Below are positions 49,061 through 58,854 of a stretch of 64,000 nucleotides of DNA, one piece after another; the stretch's first letter is position 1, and each line of letters begins with the position of its first letter. The notes under the pieces are model-generated. The model was not told where the DNA came from. It was given only the letters and a program-made list of their open reading frames with translations, and did no database searches. The position numbers and the translations under genes are program-made. The stretch comes from Melanopsichium pennsylvanicum (lineage: Eukaryota > Basidiomycota > Ustilaginomycetes > Ustilaginales). Location: assembly GCA_900208305.1 (NCBI GenBank), contig OAPG01000008.1, forward strand, positions 372,001 to 436,000. Reading direction: 5' to 3'.

Positions 49061-52000
49061 CTAAGAGAATATCTTATTGATCTTGTCCTTGGCCGCGCCT
49101 TTGATTGCGGCTTCTCGTGTGCTCTTCAAAAAGTTGCTTGCCCCTTTCTCGAGAGACGTTAAGCCGTCTTCAATGCCGCTCATCATGGCTCCGCGCGCCT
49201 TGAGAAGATCAATGTTCTGATAGCCTTGTGTCCATGCCGAATCCGCTGACGCTGCGACTGCCTTGGCCTTGCTGGCGTCTCGTTGAGCCGCTGACAAACT
49301 CGACCCAGACGCAGGAGTGCGTTCGCCGGGCTTCTCTCGTACAGACGCTTCGGTCTGAGGCATCATAGGTGGGCGATAGTCTCGCGGCGGCAGCGCATCA
49401 CCCAGCTTTGGTGGTTCAGGCCTGTTAGGTCCAGCAAGTGCTGCATCCAGCTGAGCTCCAACCGAGAGCACCCCCGTGGTCTTGGTCCCGAACCATCCTG
49501 CAATGCTGGTTGCGACACCGGCAGCGGAAGCGATTACGCCTGGATGCACTGGCATGCCGGTGCTCAAAGCTGGATCGATAAACCTCAGATTCGGCTGACC
49601 CGGTCTGCGCAGCGATGCAAAAGTTGTCCACAGACGCACATCGAGGCTGCTGCAGACTTCGACAAAGTCCCCGTGGGGATCAAACGAGATCGATGGCCTT
49701 GCGCCATGTGCTTCGCCTGCTTCACGATGGTGGCGTTGCAATCGAATGATAGGCTCCAGTTGAGGCAGGCTGAAGAGGCGGATGCTTGATGAAGTTACCA
49801 CTGCAGCCACCTTGTCTGGATGCCTTTCGATTACGCCACAGCCCAACACGCGCTCTCCGATCTCTGTTCGAGCAATGACGGAGCCTGTGACGCCGTATCG
49901 CAAAGTGATTTGGCGATCAGTGAAGCCGAGTAGGACATCAGCTTGAGGCATGGACGATTCAGACAGGGAGCCTGTCGGTCCGTAGTCCTGCTCACGCAAG
50001 GCTTGCTGCAGATTGTTGGGTAGGGAAAGACGAGCGCGACCATGGACATCCAGAATGTGAGTTGCTCGAACATCGCTCAGTTCCTCGAGCTTGTGTGTGC
50101 TGGTGCGCTCCATGAGCCACATTTCGAGTGTCTTGTTCAGCGTCCAGACCGTGGTCAGGCCGTTGGCACGAATAACGACGAGACGCGGAGCAAGGCTCGG
50201 ATCCTCCACGATACGACAGACGCTGAAGCGGAGATGGACGATAGGACTTCGCGACTCGGCCTCCATGATTTTGCGCAGTGCTTTGGCGTCGTGATTGTCG
50301 CCATGCACCATATCCGTCTCACCGCCAAATCCTTCTTTGAGAATCAGCTCAGCGCTGCGGAAGTCGAGCACGGCCAACGCCGTTCCGCATGCTGCAGCTA
50401 AGAAGCCAATGTCGCTGGATGCGAAAGCCGACACTTCTCCGCGCATGGGGTCAACCATGAGATTCGGCTTGAATCCATCGTACCTCGGGTCGGCCAGGTG
50501 TTGCAGAAATACAATCTCTTCATGCTCGTGCACTACTCGCGGCATCCCAGTTGAGCCTTGCGGTGGCGGCGCAAAGGAAGACCCTGGAGTCGGAGCCGTG
50601 GGAGCATTGAACGAGCCAGAAGGAGGCGGCAGAGACATCGTTCCTACTTGGCCAAGCAAACCTCCACCAATGCCGACTGCATCTGTGTTGCGGACGCTTG
50701 CTCTCTTGGGGTCACGACGTGGTCGTGGAGGAGGCACGCCAGTGGGAATGCGTGCGTCTTCTCTCGTCTGCATGTCGATGCCTGGGATGTGCGACGTGGT
50801 CGGAGCAGCGGCATTGCCATCGCTGCTACCGACGTCAAGCTCCTCCATAGCACGGGACATCTCGTCATCGAGCATCCTGTGAGACTCAATAGTGTGCTCC
50901 GATCGAGGAGATGCGAGCGACACAGAAAATCTCGTCTCGCTGCGCGAATTTGAAACGCTGCCACTACGACGCCCCATCTCATTACGCCGGCTTGTTACGG
51001 GCGGGATCATGAAGTTCGGCTGCTCAGCCTCCTCTCTTGCGATCTCCTCTTCCACTTCCTCGTTGATAGTTTCGGTCTCACTGAGCTGGGCGAAGCCGAA
51101 GCGCCAATGGAGGATTTGTCCTGTGGACAGTGCGACGGTTGCTTCAAGCACTTCGGCAGCAAACTGCACGTCTTGTACTCTTGCCCTCCCTCGAGCGCGA
51201 TCAAACGAAGGGTGGCCTACCATGGAGGGGCTGTGCAACAGACTCCTCGCATCGATGGTCAGGTGCGGCAAAGGCGATGGGAAGCCGGACTGCAGCCAGA
51301 CTCGTGGCGAGGCCAGATGTTTGCGCAGGTCTCCCTCATCTACCTGCCCCATGAGCAGCAAGTGTGGGCTCGCGTCATAGAAGCGTACTGTGCCGTCCAG
51401 ATGCCAGGTGAGCAAGATGCGGAAGCTGGCTCCTCGCAGCAGCTCGGGAATGCCATCGGTTCCCTCTCCAGAAAGACAGGCTGATGCCTTGCCTCCCGTC
51501 AACTCGAGCGGAGGCTTGCTGTCATTGTGGGACATTCGGAGCGAGGATGCGGCGGCTTCCTGCTCCTGTTTTTGGTTGAATCCAGTCACATCGAGAGGGC
51601 CTACGAGCTTTCGGTAAGCATGCGTCGTCAATGTCTCCAATTTGGCACCAAGGATCGCGCCTCCGCCGGCCAGAGTTAGAGGCAAAGGCAGATGCAACTC
51701 CTTCTGCTGTGAGCTCAACGAAGGTGATCCTGAAGTCGCCCCACCGTTCCAGCTTCGTCCCTCTTGCTGTCCTGGTGGCGGGGGCGAACGTGCAGGTGTG
51801 GACGCTCGCGATCGAGGGGGAAATGCGAAGCAAGCTAGGCCGCGTGCAGCAGCGGGAGGTGGGAGTGTTGGTAGCGCAGAATCGGCGGCGAGAAGCACGA
51901 CGACAGCCGAAGGATCGTAACTGCCAGAGTAGTGTGGGTTGCTTTTGGGGAGTAGGAGAAAGTCTTCGACAACACTCGAGGTGGGATATACGACCTCGAA

Positions 52001-53383
52001 AGTGGGTACAAGAGAGTCATGCAGCGCGACACGCTGTTTGTGATTCGCGTCAACCGTCCCGCTTCCCCACAAGGGCAAAGTGGCGAGATATGGAGGCAGA
52101 TTGGCACAAAAGAGACCAGGAGGATCCAGCCCGGCCTTGGCGCCGCCCAAGACAGTAAGCACTGTGCCCTTGACAGGCATTTCGACAGGCTCGGAGGATG
52201 CGCGTTGGCGTTGTTGCTGCCAGCCGGCAGCACTCTGGCTGGCCATGTCGATCCAGCTCTTCTCTGGGAAGCCTGACCAAGCAAGTTTGAAAATGGGTTC
52301 TTTTGGTGGGCGAGATACTTGCATGAGCGCTGGATCGGTCACCGGCCTTTCAACGTCAAGCGAGTCAAGAGTGCGGACCATGATGGGCTTGTCACCGTCG
52401 CGGATATGCCAGAAAGAGATACAGCCATCCTCGTGTCCCATGGCAAAGACTTCGCCATCTGGCCTCCAAGCGATGCAAGTTGTGGGCGAGGCTCGTTCCG
52501 TCCAGATCAGCTCTGGTTTTCCGCCTGCGCCAAGCGCGCCTGGCAGCAAGCGCAACTGAAAAGTCTTGAGGACGGCGCGTTCGCGCACGTCGAGGAGGAT
52601 GGCACCTCCTTCGTAAGCCAGAAGCAATTGGTTGATGTCCTTTGGATGCGTCTTGATGTCGATGATCAGTGGCACGTGACGACGATTGGGTGCGTCAGGG
52701 ACACCCGACTTGCGCAGAATCTCCTCCTCTTCCCACCAGAGGTTAGAGATGCGGTAGGCAGAGTGACAAATGCGTTCGAGGTCAAAGGTGTCGACCGTAC
52801 CATCTCGGAGACCGAGAAACATGTGAGAGTGGGCATTGGATACTTCGATACAGATGACCTTGTTGCGCACGGTATGAGCACCCACTCTCTGTGGAGTATC
52901 AGGATGAGGTGGACCAGTGACGCTATGCCCACTTGATGCACTGGATGGGCGAAACTGGTTGCTTGACGATCCATAAGCTGCACGAATCTGAGGGTCAGGT
53001 CGAGTCAGGTCGTAGATGCTAATGTTGTCCTTTTCATCTATGCAAATGAGCAAGCCTGTGTCTGACTTGAAGGCAAGATGGTTGACCTTTTGCGCTGGCT
53101 TGAGCGAGAAGGACAATTGGACTGGAGATGAACCAAAAAGATGGATGGTTCCGAGAGTCGTGCCAACGGCGAGGAAGCCTTGCACCGGCTCGTAAGCCAT
53201 GGCAGTGACCTCGCCCGGCAGAGCCAGGCCAGCCAAGATGCCTTCATTAAAGGTACCCGCGCTGCTGAGGTGTGCATTTGCTAGTGAGCGAGACCAGTCG
53301 GTGTGGTAGAGAAATTCTGGTACCTTTGATCCGCCCGACTGTGCTGCTTTATCTCGCAGAGACCTGATCCAGGAGGAAGACAT
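49061..53383 (-). CDS. SRO7: Lgl/tomosyn family exocytosis regulator, Sro7-like
   Basis: The protein has 1440 residues. The N-terminus has the WD40 beta-propeller start of the family: EFLYHTDWSRSL, then GEVTAMAYEPVQGFLAVGTTLGTIHLFG and KVNHLAFKSDTGLLICIDEKDNISIYDL. Further propeller blades include CIAWRPDGEVFAMGHEDGCISFWHI. The middle holds long Ser/Pro-rich loops. The C-terminal 60 residues (NIDLLKARGAMMSGIEDGLTSL, then EKGASNFLKSTREAAIKG) form an R-SNARE-like coiled coil as in tomosyn. These proteins bind t-SNAREs and Rab/Sec4-type GTPases to control polarised exocytosis at the plasma membrane. It is one exon of 4.3 kb. The ATG at 53383 is the first in frame and gives the conserved short N-terminus. 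Family assignment is firm; Sro7 versus tomosyn naming is a matter of convention. Confidence 0.9.
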   Translation of the reverse strand: MSSSWIRSLRDKAAQSGGSKVPEFLYHTDWSRSLANAHLSSAGTFNEGILAGLALPGEVTAMAYEPVQGFLAVGTTLGTIHLFGSSPVQLSFSLKPAQKVNHLAFKSDTGLLICIDEKDNISIYDLTRPDPQIRAAYGSSSNQFRPSSASSGHSVTGPPHPDTPQRVGAHTVRNKVICIEVSNAHSHMFLGLRDGTVDTFDLERICHSAYRISNLWWEEEEILRKSGVPDAPNRRHVPLIIDIKTHPKDINQLLLAYEGGAILLDVRERAVLKTFQLRLLPGALGAGGKPELIWTERASPTTCIAWRPDGEVFAMGHEDGCISFWHIRDGDKPIMVRTLDSLDVERPVTDPALMQVSRPPKEPIFKLAWSGFPEKSWIDMASQSAAGWQQQRQRASSEPVEMPVKGTVLTVLGGAKAGLDPPGLFCANLPPYLATLPLWGSGTVDANHKQRVALHDSLVPTFEVVYPTSSVVEDFLLLPKSNPHYSGSYDPSAVVVLLAADSALPTLPPPAAARGLACFAFPPRSRASTPARSPPPPGQQEGRSWNGGATSGSPSLSSQQKELHLPLPLTLAGGGAILGAKLETLTTHAYRKLVGPLDVTGFNQKQEQEAAASSLRMSHNDSKPPLELTGGKASACLSGEGTDGIPELLRGASFRILLTWHLDGTVRFYDASPHLLLMGQVDEGDLRKHLASPRVWLQSGFPSPLPHLTIDARSLLHSPSMVGHPSFDRARGRARVQDVQFAAEVLEATVALSTGQILHWRFGFAQLSETETINEEVEEEIAREEAEQPNFMIPPVTSRRNEMGRRSGSVSNSRSETRFSVSLASPRSEHTIESHRMLDDEMSRAMEELDVGSSDGNAAAPTTSHIPGIDMQTREDARIPTGVPPPRPRRDPKRASVRNTDAVGIGGGLLGQVGTMSLPPPSGSFNAPTAPTPGSSFAPPPQGSTGMPRVVHEHEEIVFLQHLADPRYDGFKPNLMVDPMRGEVSAFASSDIGFLAAACGTALAVLDFRSAELILKEGFGGETDMVHGDNHDAKALRKIMEAESRSPIVHLRFSVCRIVEDPSLAPRLVVIRANGLTTVWTLNKTLEMWLMERTSTHKLEELSDVRATHILDVHGRARLSLPNNLQQALREQDYGPTGSLSESSMPQADVLLGFTDRQITLRYGVTGSVIARTEIGERVLGCGVIERHPDKVAAVVTSSSIRLFSLPQLEPIIRLQRHHREAGEAHGARPSISFDPHGDFVEVCSSLDVRLWTTFASLRRPGQPNLRFIDPALSTGMPVHPGVIASAAGVATSIAGWFGTKTTGVLSVGAQLDAALAGPNRPEPPKLGDALPPRDYRPPMMPQTEASVREKPGERTPASGSSLSAAQRDASKAKAVAASADSAWTQGYQNIDLLKARGAMMSGIEDGLTSLEKGASNFLKSTREAAIKGAAKDKINKIFS

Positions 53384-54266
53384 GTTGAACGAAGTACGTC
53401 AAAGAAGACGTAAGGCCGTCTTGAATCGTCCCTGGAAAGCGGTGGCAATAATTCAGCTCAGTGCGAGGCTGCTTGAAGCTTCCTCAAAACGCTATGCCTG
53501 AGTTAGGTTCCGTTTTAAAAACAGGGCATGCAGTGAAGTCACCCGCAGCTTTGTGAAAGACAGATAAGTCTGAGACGTCACTTTGTTGGAGCTGTTGGGC
53601 TATGCGGCTGTGCGGCTGTAGGGTCAGCGGTCGCTGGCAGCAGAAGATTGCTTGCCTCTTTCGCTTCTCAACTTCAGATCGGACGATGATGGTAGTGAGG
53701 TGGGTTTCAAGCGTGGTGGCAATTGGTGGTGTCAGCTTGAGACGGATGACTTTCCGGATGAACAAGGTTGAAGACATTTCTGTATGCTGCACATGGATCA
53801 CATCACCAAAATCTAAGACTGGTGTGGAGGCTGTGATTGAGGGTGTGCAGGGTGATCTTATGGGTCTTGGACGTGTGTCTGAGCGGGTCAGCAGCAAAAA
53901 GGCTTGCGTCGTGGATCTATGCGCGAATTTTCTTGATGCGTTGCTTCCGATTTTTTGGACGTATCGCTGATGCTTTTATCCGTCGCCATCACCTAGACCC
54001 TTCCAGCTTCTTGACTTGATGCACCCGCCGAGAGCACGACCAGTTGCATCAATCAGCATTCTCAATTGATTGCACACCACAACGTTGATGATTACAGTCC
54101 AGTGTGAGCATCATCACATGTTGCCAACGTTGCGCTGAGCGAAGGTGACGACCGCGAGCCATCTTGACGAGGCATAGCCTAATGAGGAGCCCAAAGATTG
54201 GCCATCTCAAACTCCGATAATACGCAAGCGTCACGGCAACAGTCTACAGACCCTACTATCACAACA
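53384..54266. other. Divergent promoter region between SRO7-like and MED8-like genes
   Basis: About 880 bases. Open frames at 53602-53970 (plus) and 53484-53897 (minus) overlap each other and carry no motif. A TTG-initiated extension of the MED8 frame (54198-54266) is probably leader. Nothing else is seen. Confidence 0.45.
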
Positions 54267-55220
54267 ATGCCGTCCAAAAAGGCGGCAGAAACAACCGTGG
54301 TGGCAGGCCCACCAATCCTGCCCAGGGTGCAGATGGCTGCTGAACACCTGCAGATCTTACTCCAAAGGTTCGAATCGCTTCTGGGCTCAATTGTTGGCCT
54401 CAAAGAAGAAATTGCCATGGTACCTGGCGTGGACGAATGGCCAGCACTGTTGCATCGATACACCAATCTGCTGTCGCACGCCTACTCGCTCTCCTCCTCC
54501 CTTTCGTCGGCATCTCCGCATTTCCTTGCATCGCAACTTGCATCATTCAACAAGGTACTAGAAGCGGAAGCAGAGAACAACAACCTTTATGCAGATGTGT
54601 CCGAATCTACCACCCTCTTTGGAGGTATCATGAGTGGTGCCGCTGGGAATGCTGCGGACGACGGCGTCAGGGCCACAGCAGATGGTTTGCCAGAACTCAA
54701 CTTTTACGACCGCAGCAATCCATTACCTTTGCTTTTGGCCCACCCAGTGCTACCCATCCCCGACGACAACATCAACTTTCTCGGAGCACTCCTCCGTACA
54801 GCGCCAGAAGCCGAAATTTTGAAAGAGGAACGTTGTCTTATAGAGAGCTACGACGCAACAGCGGCCGAGGATCTGCCGAATCATGTGGAGGCCAGGCTGG
54901 ACCACATCCAGGATGAGATAGCTCAGCATGACATGTTGGCTCTGCGAGCGTTACGTATGTGGTATCATCGGCGAAATGCTTCGGATGAGGAGGGCAATGT
55001 GTTGAATGTACGCGAACGCCTGCCTCGTGCCGATGACGACGAGGAGGATAGCAACAAAGAAGAGGATGAAGGGTGGGACGACAGCGAAGATGATTCGGAA
55101 GACGGGGCGGAAGCAAACAAATTGCGGGATGAGCAAAGACAACGGCGCAAAATGGAACGCTACTGCTGGAGTGCAGATGCGGTGTCTGCTTTCTTGCGCG
55201 GCCACACATCCAGTCTATGA
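54267..55220 (+). CDS. MED8: Mediator complex subunit 8 (Med8)-like protein
   Basis: The protein has 317 residues. The N-terminal helical part (QMAAEHLQILLQRFESLLGSI, then EWPALLHRYTNLLSHAYSL) resembles the Med8 helical bundle. It is followed by the segment NPLPLLLAHPVLPIPDDNINFLGALLRT, matching the Med8 pattern of a YPLP-like stretch, then a short LLR motif before a paired helix (IESYDATAAEDL, HIQDEIAQHDMLALRALRMWY). The C-terminus is acidic (EDEGWDDSEDDSEDG), with a final helix that could contact the Med18/20 partner. Med8 links the Mediator head to RNA polymerase II transcription. The first ATG of the frame is 54267. Similarity is by pattern, so I hold the name less firmly than the gene itself. 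Confidence 0.7.
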   Translation: MPSKKAAETTVVAGPPILPRVQMAAEHLQILLQRFESLLGSIVGLKEEIAMVPGVDEWPALLHRYTNLLSHAYSLSSSLSSASPHFLASQLASFNKVLEAEAENNNLYADVSESTTLFGGIMSGAAGNAADDGVRATADGLPELNFYDRSNPLPLLLAHPVLPIPDDNINFLGALLRTAPEAEILKEERCLIESYDATAAEDLPNHVEARLDHIQDEIAQHDMLALRALRMWYHRRNASDEEGNVLNVRERLPRADDDEEDSNKEEDEGWDDSEDDSEDGAEANKLRDEQRQRRKMERYCWSADAVSAFLRGHTSSL

Positions 55221-56522
55221 GGCAGGCGTAGATCGAACTTTCTTAGCCTGTACCACAAGTCTGCTCCCTTATCATGGCACCATCTCGACCTTGCTCGAGA
55301 TTGCTATGACTATCAATATGTGATGCGATAGACCTCCTGCAGCGCAATGAATTAATACCCACCCGCGAGGAACTTGGCACTATGGGCCTGGTCTGTGCAA
55401 AAGAGCACACGAGCTCATTTCAGGCTTTGCGGATGATGAAATCGACGTGAGATGGGCTGACATGAGGACATGGGGATATTGGATATAATGTACAAAGAAA
55501 GCTGAGCCGGATGCGGGGTCGGTACCGGCCTTGCTCACCTCATGAAGCGGCTACGGTACTTCTGAGCTTTGAAAATTTGGCCTGCATGCTTTTTCGAAAG
55601 TTTGGGCCTAGATCTCGTCGGACCTCTCAATCGAACCCGCGCCACGTTGGGGATCAGCAAAGAGAGAGACTGGCTGAGCGAGGCCACTTTTTGGACGTTT
55701 TGAAGTTTGGTAGACTATCAGACGTTGTCGGATGTCGTTCAACGAAATGGCTTGCAATGCGAGGCGAGTCAGGCGTGCTTAGTCAAAGGATGAAAATGAT
55801 GGCGGTGGCACTGAGTGGTGCAAATCAAATGCGAGTTGAGCAAGCAAAAACCGCTGCAGGCGCCATACGAGCGCACATGCGAGCGCACGGGAATTTACCA
55901 GCCTAGACAAGATCTGGAGCGATTGCTACCGGCTATTGGATGCGCTTTAATGCACAACTCTCTCGCAAGGCTTGTCGATTTTGAAGCTCAGATAGGCAAT
56001 GACATGTTCCTGATGTATTCAATTGTTGCGCACAAAAAAAGCATGCAGCTGTAAGCAATTTTTCTTCGAGTTGCGCGAACGGAAGAGCAACAACTAAAGG
56101 TGCCGGGGGAGTGGCTTAGGGCAGGTTTGAAGGTTCGCGGCAGTGGCGGCTCGCTGACTGGCACCGAACTATCCAAAATTTGTCAAATTGTGGATGATGT
56201 GCGCCCGAATCGTGAATGGCGAAAAGCTGGATGTAGAATATTGCTATTTACAAAACGATCACATGTGTTGCAGATCCTAATGAAGACGTGTTCCAACAAT
56301 TTGGTGTCGAGCCTGCAATCTTGTTATCCAAAAGATGGGCCGGATTCCGATGGGCCGGATTCCGAACGCGTCGTCCAGGCTTTGCTGTCGCTTTCTGTCG
56401 AGCCGAATCGAAAGCCGCCATGGACGGTCCAGACCTTTTACGCGGTCGAATAAAAGTTCGGTTGTCCCTTTGTATTCATTTTAATTAAGATTCTGCTAAT
56501 AATTTCGACGCGACTAGGCCTC

Positions 56523-56523
<1 letters not shown>

Positions 56524-56563
<40 letters not shown>
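56524..56563 (+). repeat. A40 homopolymer
   Basis: Forty consecutive A. It may be the tail of an old retroposed sequence or a simple repeat; no matching flanking duplication was found by eye. Confidence 0.95.
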
Positions 56564-56566
<3 letters not shown>

Positions 56567-57270
56567 TGGCATCCGAGAACAACGTGTGAAAAGCCGACGG
56601 GGACTCGCGCGGCCCTCGTGTCCATGTTGACATTTCGGGCATACTGTAAATTACGTTCATTATTTAAACGAAGCGCACTTTTTGTTGTTAAAAAAACAGA
56701 TCCAGATCGGTACCTGTCGGTGTCACCACTTTCGCCGCAGTTGGGGTAGGCTCTAGACCACGGCTGATTGATCTCAATACAAAACTATTGGTATCTTACT
56801 TTGTGGCTTGATGATGGGCTTTGCTACCGTAAGATTGTGGCTGTAGCACTACTTAGCGACTTCTCATCGAAGTTAGCCTAGCCGCGCCTTCATGTTGGCT
56901 TGGTCTGGCCTCGAAATTGACGCGAGAAAGTTTGCACAGACAATCGTAGACCAATAGTCCGGAGAAGCCCGAGTAAGGAATGTCTTGACGAGTGGAAACA
57001 ACCAGATTCGTAGGATTTCCCGATACGCTTCCCGACTTGGACCATCGAGCCAGAACTATGTGGCCAGCTGGGCGCGGGGCCCATGCAAGGAAGCGAGAGT
57101 GGCAGCTGCCACATGAACCTTGCATAGACAGAAGGGCTACTGCAAGCTTTGGTCAGGGTCTGGGCCCTACTCTCGGCATGGATGGATGAGCCATGGATGG
57201 ATGAAATTTAACACGTCTTCAAATCATTTCCGCTTCGAAAAAGTAATTAAAATATTTTAAATATAAAGTT

Positions 57271-57369
57271 GTACAGTATACAGTATACAGTATACAGTAT
57301 ACAGTATACAGTAGTTCAGTAGCTCAGTAGCTCAGTAGCTCAGTAGCTCAGTAGCTCAGTAGCTCAGTA
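57271..57369 (+). repeat. Two adjacent microsatellites: (TATACAG)n then (TAGCTCAG)n
   Basis: First about six copies of a 7-base unit reading TACAGTA/TATACAG, then about seven copies of an 8-base unit TAGCTCAG. The units share a CAGTA junction, as if the second array grew from the edge of the first. Confidence 0.92.
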
Positions 57370-58854
57370 GGAAAGAGAGAAAGAATTGCATGGTTGACAG
57401 GACAAAGAGGCTTTGTGAGACTAAAAATTTGTGCTCATATGGCAGCTGTCGTTCATGCCGTTTCAGACAATTGACGGGTTCCTGTCGCACTCGAGCTCAC
57501 CTCACTCGTCTTTTTGATTCGCCGTTAATGCGCAAGATGCAGTCAAAGTTACAGTGTGAATAACATAGTCGATTTGGTTCGCCGCCATCATCTCCGTATA
57601 ACTCGTATAATCAGCCACAACCGCTCTTCTTGCTGTCCCGCTTTGCATCCGCTTTGCATCCGCTTCTCAATCAACTGTTCAACTGCCCAGCCCGAAAGTC
57701 ACATACCAAACAATGCTTTGACTGCTGCTTGCCGAATCTCCATGCCTGTGCCACACACTGCTTGTACCAATCTGCTGGAACTTTACACAACCAACACCTG
57801 ATTTTGTCCTGATTTCCCCTTCTCCCCTTCTCCCTTTCTTGTTCTTGTCCGTCCACGGTCTGGATCCTTCCGGGTCCGTCGGTGTCTCTTTGCAATTGCA
57901 ACTGGTATGGATCTGCACTCTGCGTCATTCGTCTTCTTAACCTTTTCCTCAGGCTCACACCCCACCCTTCACTCTACCTTACTTGGTGCCTTGCTTCGGC
58001 CACTGAGCTGCTTATTTTACTCATTTCTGCACACTTGATTATTCTGGACTCCAAACTTGATGGCCCATACAGACCCTGGTCAGCTTCTTTCTCAATCCAC
58101 AATCTCCTTCTACTCCCGTCTTCGTTTCAGCAACTTATTGCCTGCTTGACACCCCGACAATTCTCCCGCTCCATCGGATGGCCGTTGACGCGGTACATTG
58201 ATTCAGAACTCGCCGGTTTTGGGCAATGTTCCACCGAAACTCTACCTAATATACCATTCGATACCGCAAGCCCCCGTGCTTGCTGTCACGCCGTGCTTGC
58301 TGTCACGACTTGCATCACCTCAATCGCCGCTTCCACTCTTCCCGTTGCGTACCGCTTACCACAATTCAAGCTGCGCACAAAGAACACACTTCTGTACCAA
58401 ATCTCGCCTTTCATCCTTGCCATGTTCGCTGGTCGCTAGTGTCTGCTAAGCCCTTTCACATCCAGCTTTCGTTACCTTGGCACACGGTTTGCTTTTCTCT
58501 CACATCCCATTATCCTCTCGTACGCCATCTTCTGCTGCTTTCCTCACTACCACCGCCAACACTTCCATGCAATTTTTCCTTTAGCAAGGCCTCCAGACAT
58601 TGTCTTGATCATCTTAGTTCCACACTTACAAAGCCAGCATCTCATCTCGACTTGACAACACTCACTACAACCGCACATCATTGTCAACTCAACGTATCTC
58701 ATCACCTTGATACTTCAAGCAACAACCAGCTCGCAAACCAGGTCGCACACCAAGCGACCTCTTTTTGTTTTTTACCATTTCCGCCCTCGTCTTGACTAAC
58801 CAGCTTCCTAGCTGGTCACAGGGACTTTCAAAGTCTGGGCGTAAGAGAGATCCG

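Larger units (their letters stand above)
55221..58854. other. Intergenic region, 3.6 kb, with homopolymer, microsatellites and the velvet-gene leader
   Basis: No gene is supported. It holds an A40 run, a 15-bp tandem duplication near 56336-56366 (GGGCCGGATTCCGA type), two adjacent microsatellites at 57271-57369, and from about 57560 a pyrimidine-rich plus-strand stretch that is probably a very long leader of the velvet gene, perhaps with introns. Overlapping open frames in all phases at 57.5-58.8 kb have no motif. Confidence 0.45.

Noticed and set aside
55605..55640. B-box-like GGTTCGATTG on the minus strand
   Set aside because: The bases around it do not pair as a T arm and no acceptor stem is found.
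56099..56165. tRNA-like segment with GGTGCC and GGCACC ends, an A-box-like TGGCTTAGG and a GGTTCG
   Set aside because: The GGTTCG lies in the centre instead of next to the 3' acceptor strand, and no consistent D, anticodon and T arms can be drawn.
56480..56600. A40 run as the tail of a SINE or processed pseudogene
   Set aside because: No recognisable source sequence upstream and no flanking duplication seen; kept only as a homopolymer.
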